Positions 24,461 through 36,400 of a stretch of 64,000 nucleotides of DNA are shown here, piece by piece. Under the pieces are notes generated by a model, which saw only the letters and a program-made list of their open reading frames with translations, searched no databases and had not been told where the DNA came from. This DNA is from Fulvivirga sp. (GTDB lineage Bacteria; Bacteroidota; Bacteroidia; Cytophagales; Cyclobacteriaceae). Location: contig JANQLQ010000035.1 in NCBI GenBank assembly GCA_028280565.1, positions 1 through 64,000 of the forward strand, read 5' to 3'. Made by a program: the position numbers and the translations under genes. Each line of letters begins with the position of its first letter. The first letter of the stretch is position 1.

Positions 24461-27400
24461 ATGTTGGCTAGTAAAAATGTGAACGGGATAAGTACAGGTA
24501 TTTTAACACTACTATTTGTACTTGTTGGAGTGATTTCTTCGATGGCTGCTACTTTCTATTCCCAGGGAAGTGGCAACTTCAGTAATTTAGCAAACTGGGA
24601 TACTGACCCGGGAGGAACAGGAACTGATCCTGTTTTAACGGATCTTACGGACGGAACGAACATCTTTATCATCCAAGATGGTCATAACATTACATTGGAC
24701 CTTGATATCGATGTTTCGTCGCTTGTTGTAGGACAGGGTACTTCCGGGGCGTTAGTAATTGGCGATAACACGACCGCTAGGAATATGATCGTACAAGGTG
24801 TAACTACGGTCAATGTTGGAGCTGCGGTCACTGTGGGTGCAAACAACGCCACTCACACGGCTACCTTTCTTGGTGCGATTACTAACGATGGTAGCATCGT
24901 CTTATTTAACAACACTAGCCAGTTAGTGAACAGTACCTTATCAGGTACATTCTCTATTTCAGGTACTAATACTCCCCAGTTTGGAGGCCTTACATTTAAT
25001 ACCGGTACCATTGCAGCCGCGGTAGCATTAGATATCGATGGTAATTTGGTCATTGAAAATGGGGCGACTTTCGCTGATGGTGATTTGACCCACACTTTAG
25101 CCGGTGACTGGGCAGAGAACGGCAGCGGCCAGATGACCGGGAACGGTACGATCCAAATGGACGCGCCAGTAGTACAATCCATCAGTACAACTTCGGTTTT
25201 TAATAACTTAACTTTTAACGGTAGTAGCACAGCAGCTATTTCTGATAATATTACCGTTAATGGTAATTTGGTAGTTACTAATAATACACGGGTTAACACT
25301 GCCTCCACTCATACCTTTCTTGGTGATTTTACTGTAGATGCCGGGAGCGAATTCAACGCTAGCGCAGAGACATCGATATTTAGCGCCAGTGCAAATGCTC
25401 AAACGCTAAACCTAAACGGAACAGTAGCTTTCGACCAATTGGATTTTGATAATGGGGGAGTAGCGAATCCAAAAAATGTAAATGGAAACATAATCGCAGT
25501 AGACAGGACTAGAATTTTTGATGACGCGGTGATCAACGGTACAGGAGACCACAGGTTCGAGGAATTCAGGATGGACGGAACCTGTAACTTTTCAGGTTCA
25601 TTGACATTTACTGGGAATAATATTTATGATAATGCCGACAATACACTCATTTTGGGTACTGCCGATGTGATCATAGAGGGAGGAACAGTTGCCCTTAGTG
25701 GGGACGATAATGTAACTGTGAATGGAAATTTTACGGTTGAAACAGGAACATTGAGGATTAATGAAAATGCCCTACTTACTGGAACTGGGCCTGGAACATT
25801 ATTGATCCAGGCCGGCAGAACTATACAATTACTGGGTGCCGACAATTTTCCTTCAGGCTTTGGTACAGTGACTTTTGCGTCAACCGCCTCCAGGGCATTG
25901 TACAATTTAAATGGTCCGCAAACTATTCGCGGGGGGGTGACCTATGGTGAGCTTGAACTTGGAGGCGGTGGAAATAAAACAGCTGATGGTTCGATTGATA
26001 TTGATGGAGTTTTGGACCTCAATAGTGGGGTGAATTTTTTGTTAGGAACTTTTGATCACACCCTGGCCGGTGATCTTACTAATAATACAGGTTCATCAAT
26101 AAATGCAACAGGAGGTACTTTTACCTTGGATGCTGTTGATGCTAATCAAGTCGTGCGAGGTACGGGCGCCAGTGGTTCTTATCTTTTTAACAATTTTATA
26201 GTTGATAATCTTGCTCCAACCGCTCTTCGCATCAAAGCCATCCAGGCAAACATGATTGTTGCCGGAGATTTTAGCGCTGTCAATACAGGTGGAGTAGGTA
26301 CGAATAGGTTTTTGATTGTAGACCTTGATGCGAATGTAGTCAATGGAAATTTCAATGGAAATTTTAATCTAGGTGCCGATGTATTATTGTTTGTCAATGG
26401 TTCCACTAATTTTCAGACCACGGGACTTACATTTGATACTTTTTCAATAGATCCTGCAAGTATTGTCAGGTTCGACGGGACCAACCAGAACATGCCAGGC
26501 ATACCTTACGGAAACATCCAGTTAAGAGGAAACGGTACTAAAACAGCTACTGGCCCTATGACTGTTTCCGGCTATGTCAGTAGAGTTGCCGAGACACCGC
26601 TTTTTAATGATGGTGGGTTCTCACACACTGTAGGGGGTGATTGGAGCATGGGTACGGCCTACACTCCTGTTGCTTTACAAACAGGAACTATAAATTTCAA
26701 TGGTACCAACCAGGTTATTAGGGCATCAAACTTCTTCAACCTTGTTTTTAGTAATTCTGGCATCAAAACCATCAACGGGGATATCTTGGTTGGGAATGAC
26801 TTTACTGTAGATAATAACGTAACTGTTAATGCTTCTACTCGTGACATAGACATCCAAGGAAATTGGATAGATACAGGCAGTGGTATTTTTACTCAAACCA
26901 CGGGTATTACTACATTTAACGGTACTACAGCGAACCAAACTATATCTTCAAGCAGTGGTAGTAGCTTTGGTTTTTTGACGATAAACAAGACAAACGCAAG
27001 TTTCGAGACGGTAACTGCACTTACGGATTTCACAGTGGCTAATAGCTTTGAGCTCGACCAAGATGATGCCATATTCGATCTTAACGGCCAAACCGTATTT
27101 ATTGGCAGGGATTGGATCAATAGGACAGGTACCACTTTTGTCAACGGCAATGGTACGCTGCATTTCAATGGTGTGATACAGCAAGATCTTTTCAACTTTA
27201 ATGCATCAACCGTTTACCACAATCTTGTTTTTTCAGGGGTAGGTCAAAAAGACCTTCAGCAAAATGGGTTAGATATTGATGGAAGTGTCACTATTACCAG
27301 TACCACCTTTAATGCAGGAGGCTTTGCTTGTACCGTAGGTGGTGATTGGATAAATAATGGCTCTTTCCAACACTCGAACAGGCTTACTTTTGACGGGGCT

Positions 27401-30400
27401 AATCAAGCAATAAGCGCCTCTGATTTTCATGACACATTCTACGCAGGAACGGGCACAAAAACTTTAGGAGGAAATATCAATCTCAGCGGCGGTCTGCAAA
27501 TCGAATCGGGTGTAACGCTAGATGTAGGTATAGCAAACAACAATATTACTGTAGAGGAGTTTTGGACTAACTTAGGGACGTTCAACGAGGGAACGGGAAC
27601 AGTCACTTTTACAGGGGGTGGAAGTACTATAACTACCGGGGCCACTGGTCCTACGGTTGGAAAGCGTTTCTACAACGTAATAGTCAATAGTGCAGGTACT
27701 GAAACTATATCAGGTGATTTGGACGTTGAAAATGACCTCACTGTCTCAACCGGTACTTTCAGGACAAATGCAAATGATGTCTTTGTTGCAGGTAGTTTGA
27801 CAAATTCAGGCACCTTCCAGCATAACAATAACGGAAGTGTGATCACATTTGACGGAACCTCTGGTACCCATGTTTTTGATCCGGGCGCTTCCACCGACTA
27901 TCGGAACATTGTAGTGAACGCCAGCGGGGCATCTTACACGTTGGCAGGAGACCTTACTACCAATACCGGCGGAGGCAGGTCACTGACCATAACAGGTGGT
28001 GCGTTCTCTTTGGGGGGCTTTGATATCACTAATTTGGCAACTAACGGAGTGATCCAAATTAATGGCGGTTCGTTCGAAGTAGATGCGGGCGCCGTAGTTA
28101 CACTGGGTCGAACAGGGGCTATCAATAACAACGGGGGTATCCTGAGGATCGTTGGAGATACCAGTACACCAGCAACGATCACGTCAAACCAGACCAATAC
28201 GACTCGTTTTATTACCATTACTCAAACAACAGGTACTATCCATGGTAGATATTATTTGATCGAAAAAACACGTGGTAATGGGGTAGATATACAGGGAGGT
28301 ACGATCGATGCCACGAATAATTTCAGTAATGGTACTTTTACGAACGGCGCCGGTACGGCCTATCTTACGCTGACCGGGTTGAATTTTGGAGCAGGAATCG
28401 ACTTGAACAACGTGATCTTTAACACCGGGCCTACTTTTAATTGCTCTAGGACTTCTGGTACAGGTGCCGTTAACTTCACTGATGCCAGTGGTACATTGGC
28501 AGGTGAATCTTTTGATAACGATGACGCTGATCCCGGTACATTGATCAACTGGACATTCCCGGGTGGTTTTTTCTGGGATGCAGGAGCAGGTACCACTTCA
28601 TGGCACGATGCTAATAACTGGACTGGGAATACAGTTCCTGATGGAACTTCAAACGTGGTTTTAGATCATACCAATGGTGGAGTAGCCGGTGTCTACACGG
28701 TTGAGATCAATGCAAGTGATGCTATCGCACAAAGGGTGACCATCGATGCAGAAGGTGGTAACCCAATTTCATTGGTGTTAAACGGACGCGAATTAACCGT
28801 TAATGAAAATATCCAGATCGGCGCGGGAACTACGCTTACCCAAACTACCTCGACGGATACCATCAAGGTGGCCGGTAACTGGACAAACGAAGGGACTTTT
28901 AACGAAGGTACAGCAACAGTTCTTTTCAACGGTACTTCTGGTTCTCACCCTATCTCTACCGGTGGATCTTCAGATTCATTTTACAATATCGTATTTGACG
29001 GGGCTGGAGCTGTTTATTCATTCCAGAATAGCATTGACATAAATAATGATTTTACGCTTGAAGATGGAACATTAAATGCCGGTTCACAGACGGTAACCGT
29101 AGGAGGAGATTGGGCTTTGAATGGAGGCACATTTAATGCGGGGACAAGTACTTTCAGGTTTGATAAAGGAGGTGCGAGTATCCAGTCCATTAGCGGTGGT
29201 ACTTTCTATAACTTCGAGACAAGTAATTCAGCAGGAAGTGGTACAGCTACGAAACAGCTGGCGAGCAGCATTACAGTAGAACGAGATCTTCGTATCCGGT
29301 CTAACTCTGTTTTAGATGGAGGAACAGGTTTCCATACCGTCAAAAGAAATTGGCGTAATGATGTGGGACTGGCCGGGTTTATACAGTCCGGTGTGGGTGC
29401 AGTGATTTTTGGTGATACTGGAAATAAGAACATTGGAAATGGTGGGTTAGCAACTGCTTTTAACAACCTGATTTTGCAATCTAATAATACGGTTACAGTA
29501 TCTGTTGACCTTACGATCAATGGCAATCTGACCATAACTGCAGGCACCAATATTCTTAGCGACGGTATCACGGTAACGGGTAGTGGAGCATCCAACTCGA
29601 TGTCACAAACTGGAGGAACGCTCCGGGTACAAGGAGCCGCGCCCAATCCTACAAACTTTCCTACAGGTTTCGAAACCATAAGTCTTTCAGGAGGCTTAGT
29701 TGAATACAGGGCTAATGCCAACCAGGATATTTTTCCTACTGCGTATTCTAATTTGAGTTTGCGGAGAAATAACACGGGTAATCTTCAAACCAAAACGGCA
29801 ACTGGTGATTTTACAGTATCCGTTGACCTTACTATCAACGATACGGATACGGAATTGGATATGGCAGGTTTCACGTTAACATTAGGGGATGATATTAACT
29901 TGCCTACCGGTGGTCGTCAGATCGCATGGAACGGGGGGACTGTGATCCACAATGGTGCTGCCAATTGGGGTATAGATCCTGATCTCACTATTTTTAACAA
30001 TATGATCCTTACAGGGTCTGGCGATAAGGTTATGAATGGTGACTTAACGGTAACAGGAAATGTTATTGTCCAAAACGGTGTAAGATTGGACATGAATACT
30101 AACACCATGACAGGTTCTGGAGGAGCCACCAATTTTACTTTGACGGCAGGCTCCAGGTTGGATGCTGATATTCCTTCTTCCACAGGTCCGGCGTTCCCGA
30201 CCAACTTTGGTAGTTATTCTTTGGATCAAACAAGCCGGGTGATCTTACGCTCCAATAATGACAAAACGATCTATACCAATGGAGGTACGATCACCTACGG
30301 TGAGCTCAATATTGCCTACGAGGGAAGTGCAACTCCAGACGGTAACCTGGATGTGGACGGGGATTTCTTGATCGGGAATAACCTGATGGTACTCAATGAC

Positions 30401-33400
30401 GGTGGTTTTGATTTCAATTTAGCCGGTACGAATATTGATATTCGCGATTACACGGCTACTACTAACACAGTCACCTTTGATGGGGCTGACCAAACCATCC
30501 AGTTTCTAAACGGGGATACGAACCCGGATGTGATCACTTTTGATAATGTAGTCTTTACGAATACAGGCTCTAAGCCTTTTACTTCAGGGGATGACTTGCT
30601 CATTATTAAAAGTGGTTTCACCATAGATGCTGGGGTGACCATGACGGCCAACATAGATTTCCAGTGTGCAGGAGATTGGACCGTTAACGGTACATTTACA
30701 CACACTACGAACACGGGCAGGATCACTTTCGACGGTACAGGCCCTCAAACTATTGATCCCGGAGCTGCTGGGGCATATGACGATATCATTTTCTCCAACG
30801 CAGGGGTGAAAACCTTTGTTAACAACTCGTTGGATCAAAATGGTGACATACTTACCATCGAAGCAGGATCGTCAGTAGATTTTGGAGCTTTGAGCCACAC
30901 ATTAGCTGCATCTACCATTACTGTGGATGGGAGCTGGAATACATCAAACGCCAACCTGACCTTTGATAGGACTGGCGGACAATCTATTCCGGCCTTCACA
31001 GCGTTGGATGTGAATTTGACATCGGGGGGAACTAAGACTATGCAAGGCGCTTGGTCATTGAATGACCTCACGATAGCGTCCGGGGTAACGTTAGATGTAA
31101 ACAATACCTCTAATTACAATGTAACCGTTACCGGTAACTGGACAAATAACGGAACCTTCACCAGGCGGTTAGGTACGGTAGCTTTTGAAAGTAATGATAC
31201 CAACGGTAAAACGATCTTTACCAATGGCAGTGATTTCTATAATGTCACTTTCAACCAGGCGCAGACCAGCATCAGGACCTACACGTTGTTACAAAACACA
31301 GAGATCGATGAGAACTTGACCATTGGAAATGGAGCTACGCTTGATCTTAACGGTACGGTTCTGACGATTGGAGATAATGATGCAGGCACACCGCTGGGAG
31401 AGTTAGTGAGTGTACAAACAGGCGGAACATTGGATGTAGATGCAAATTCCACATTACAGTTTGATTGTACAGATGACGATGCGCGTGTTATTGTAGAAGG
31501 AACATTGAGAGTGGTAGGAACTAGTGGCAGTATTGCAAACCTGACGCGTTCTAATGGTGGTAACCGGATCGACATCGATATTACGACGGGAACGATCGCA
31601 GCTAGGTTCTACAATATTCGGTTCCTTGTTAACGAAGGTTTGGATATCCAGTCCGGGGCCACGATAGATCCTACTAACAACCTATCTGACGGAGCATGGT
31701 CTGAAATAAACACTGGGGGCGGCGTTGTTAAAAGGTATCTTATCATAGAAGCGGACGTTACTGGCCTTCCTGATATTGGTAATGTGACATTTAACCATGG
31801 TACGTCACCTACCCTCGGGGTCCACTTTAACGTTCAACGAAGTGCTGTTGCTATTGGAACGGTTACGTTTGTAGATAACATAGGGGGTTTGATGGGTAGT
31901 GAGCTGTATGAAGATGACGGGGACGGTACCAAGATCAACTGGCCACCGGCAACGCTGGTTACCTGGACAGGTGCAATAGGCACAGATTGGCATACCCCAG
32001 GAAACTGGTCACCGGAAACAGTACCTAACAATACGATCGAGGTGTTAATACCGGATGCAGGTAACGATCCGATCATTGGCAATGCAGATGCCACCTGTAG
32101 GAACCTTACCATTTCCGATGGAATACTGCAAGTAACGAACGGTTTCGATCTTACGGTGATCACGGATATAGTAATAGGTACAGGTGTAGGAGGATTCCCC
32201 ATCTTGGCAGTAGGTAATGCTACGAGTGAAATTACAATAGGGGGAGGCTGGACACGCAATGCTAACGCGCTCTTCAATAATGGAAACTCAACCGTGACTT
32301 TCACAGCTCCTTCCGGTGCGGTAAACATTCAGCCAAGAGATTCCGAATTTGGAAATGTGGTTTTCAACGGTGCGGCTACCTTTAACCTCCAGGGTGATGT
32401 GAACATCGATGGAAACGTGACTATTTCTTCTGGGATCGTAGCCCCGACCACCAATAATTATGATATTACCGTTGCTGGTAACATTGATAATGTTGGCGGG
32501 TCATTTTCTACCACTACCAACGGTACGGTAACTCTTGACGGGGCAGGTCAGACCGTTACAGATGTTTCTTTCAGGAATTTGACCGTAGCTGGTACAGGGA
32601 CTAAGGATATGAACGGGACAGTGATCACCGCAGGTACTTTAACGGTAAACTCTACTATATCTGCGGCACCATCCAGTACTATTGATATGAATGGTGATGT
32701 CGTGATCAACGTAGGGGGTACCTTTAACGATGGAGACCAAAGTCATACCTTCAGTGGTGACGATTGGACAGGCAGCGGCAGCTATGCCGGGTCTGGGACT
32801 ATTGTTTTCGATAGGACCGGTGGTGACCAAGATATCAATGGTGGTAGCTTCAATACACTGGACTTTAGTGGTGCTGCCCGGATAGACCTGCTAGGCGATG
32901 TAGACGTGACAGGGGACGTAATTGTCAGAAACTCGATCAATACGTTGAGGTGTGGGACTTTCTTGATCAACAGTACTAATGGTACAGGTACTTTCACACT
33001 AGAGGCAGGGGAACAAATTTATGTACTTGGTACAAATAACTTCCCGTCTAATTTTGCTACTTACGATATGGATCCTACCAGCCAATCAAGGTATGAAGGA
33101 TTAATTGATCAAACCATCGCCCCGGTAACCTACGGCAACTTGGAGTTGGTAAACGCTACCACGAAAACGTTGGGTGGAAACATCGATGTAAATGGCACTT
33201 TGGATGTCAATACGGCTACCTTGGATGTAACTACGTCTAACTTCCGTATCAATGTAGCCGGTGACTGGGAAAATAATGAGGGAGGTCTGTTTATGGCACG
33301 GAATGGGGAAGTTGTTTTTGACGGTACCACCGGTACCCAGGATATTCGCTCAGGGTTAGCCGGGAGCAATGATTTCCATCGAATTACGGTAAACGGTAGT

Positions 33401-36400
33401 GTTTTAGCCCAGGCGGCGAACAATGATATACAGATCAACGAAAACCTAAGGGTGCTATCAGGTTCATTCTCTTTGAATGGATTGACAGGCACTATTGGGG
33501 GCGACTTGACAGCGTCAGGTACGGGTACCTTTGTAACTAGTGGAACCTACATCCTGAACAGGGCCGGGCTCGGTAGCGCAGCAAATATTTCTATGAACGG
33601 ATCTACGCTGCAAAACTTAACGATCAATTCAGGCGCAATTTACACCATGCTGGATGATATGATCCTTAATGGTAACTTCACGCTTACCTCGGGTGAGTTT
33701 GATGGGAATGGTAACTCCGTGACACTAGGGAACGGTGCAGATGTTGTAGCTATCTCAGGAGTTTATCGTGTAGGAGATGGAGGTACGATGGCCTTGGGGA
33801 ATGGAACTGCTTTGACAGTAAATCCTACAGGTACCATCTATGTGGTAGGTTCTGTTGGAAACGTAGCTTCTGTGACGCGTAGAGACGGAGGCAGGTATGA
33901 TTTCAGCGTAAACGGTACAATTCATGCCAATAATTACCTGTTCGAATGGATGGATAACGCAGGCATTTTTGTGACCAGCTTAGGTACCATCGATTTGACA
34001 GATAATTTTAGTAATGGTACTTTCACCAACGGTGAGGGAGGACAGACCTTGTTTAGGATAGAGAACACTCAAGATTTAACGGGTGCTAATAGGATAGAAA
34101 ATGTAGCTTTCCCGGCTAACCCCGGGGGAGGCGCTTTCAACGTAACGAAAAGTGCCTCATCTAGCGGAAACGTCGAATTCTATAACGCAACAGGTGTATT
34201 TGCCGGGGAGTCTTTTGATAATGATCCTAATAACTTGATCGATTGGACAGGGCCTGTTACGATTGAATGGGATGGTAGCGAAAGTGCTGATTGGTACAAT
34301 GCCCTTAACTGGACTCCTCCACGGGTGCCAACAGCTACGGATAACGCAGAAATTGTGGCCAGCGGTGCCTCACCTGAAATTGGTAGCAGTGGTGCCGTAG
34401 TAAACAATTTGACGATTACTTCAGGTGTGCTTTCGATTAACACTGCTGATGCAGGAGTCGACCTGGATATTTCCGGGGAACTTACCATTAACGGTATTTT
34501 GTCGATGAACTCTGCTAATGATCGCCTGGAAGTAGATGGGAACTGGACACTAGGAGGATCTGGTATATTCTCCCAGGGAAGTGGTATCGTGGCCTTTACC
34601 AATCCGTCAGGACTCAAGACCATCAATAATGGTACGTTTCCCTTTGCCAATGTAGAGATCAATTCCACGGGTACGCTTCAAATCTCTACGGACACTGAGA
34701 TTAGAAATAACTTTACAATAATCGCTGGGACATTTGATGTCACCACAGGTAACCGTACAGTAACCGTAGGAGGAGATTTCGTGAATACGGGAGGTACCTA
34801 CGAGGCACGTAATGGGCTATTAGTGCTTAACTCTACTACAGCAGGTACAACTACGTTGAACGCAGGAGGTTCTGCCTTCTTTGATGTCCGGATCAGTGCA
34901 GGTGGGGCTACCACTTACCAATTGACGAATGGCTTGTCAATCAATGATGATCTGGAGGTAGCTAGTGGAACATTGGCGCTGAATGGCCAAACTGCTACTA
35001 TCGGGGACGGCTCAGGGATCGATGAACTTACTGTAGCCGGTGTATTTGACATGGGGCCGAATGCCACATTGAATATGGGAGCAAATGCAGGGGTCACTGT
35101 CAGCTCAGGGGGTGTGTTCCGAGCCGTAGGAACGGACGCCGCTAACATCGCAACGATCACGGGTACGCCGTCAGGAAGGTATTCCTTCACAGTAGCCTCA
35201 GGGGGTGAGTTAGAGGCACAGTTCTACTTGGCGGAGTTAATGGGCTTCAATGGTATCCAGTTCAATGCGGGATCTTTGATCGACGCAACGAATAACCTAT
35301 CCAATGGTACGTTCTCAAATGGGGCTTCCGGAGGCAGGTACCTAAATATGCTCAATAACTTCACTGACTTTACTGTGAGTAATACGACCTTCAATAATGG
35401 CCCTGCCATTAATGTGAGACGAGTTTCAGGCACTGGTGTGGTAACTTTTGAAGATGCCATTGGGCTATTAGCGGGTCAAGATTTCGAGGATGATAGTCCT
35501 GACGGGTCGGCAACCACTGGATTTATCCGTTGGTCATTCTCTAACCCAGTATTGACTTGGACCAATATCGGGGGTGACCAAGATTGGCATAACCCGGCGA
35601 ACTGGGATGATGGACTAGGTAGTAACGGTGTGCCAGGTACTTTGACCAACGTGTTCATTCCAAACACAGGCTTCGATCCGATCATATCGAATAACAATGC
35701 CGATGCTGGTAATGTAACGATCAACACCGGGGCTGTGCTTACAATTAACACGAACCGATCACTAAATGTGACAGGCTCCGTATCTAACGCTGGTACTCTT
35801 ACCGTAGACGCTGGCTCAAATACAACCCTCACGGTAGGTGATACATGGTCAAATTCAGGTACGTTCAATAATGGTGGCAGTTCAACTGTAGTGTTAACAG
35901 CAGCCACAGGAACTAAGATTTTGACAACAGGGGGATCAGCTTTCTGTGGTTTAGAAATCAACAGTGGAGTGCCAGGTACAGCGATCTTCCAATCAGCGGA
36001 TGCTATTGATATAGATTGTGATTTTACCATTGTGGATGGCACATTGGAAATCACCAGTGCCACACATACGCTGAATGTGGCTGGCAACTGGAATGTAAAC
36101 GCCACAGGGTCGTTTGTAAATGGTAGTTCAACCGTCACCTTTGATGGTGCCAACCAAAGTATTGCCAATACTTCGGGAAGCATTTTCAATGACGTAGTGA
36201 TCGGCGGAACGAATACTAAGACGCTATCGACAGGTTTATCCGTTGGTGGTAATATTTCTATCAGTAGCACCTTGTCAGCAGGTAATAATTCCATTACTGT
36301 ATTAGGAAACTGGGTTAACACGGGAACATTTGTTCCGGGAACAAGTACTGTGGCCTTCAATGGGGCAACCCAGCAAAACTTAAGTAATGTTTCCGGTGAG

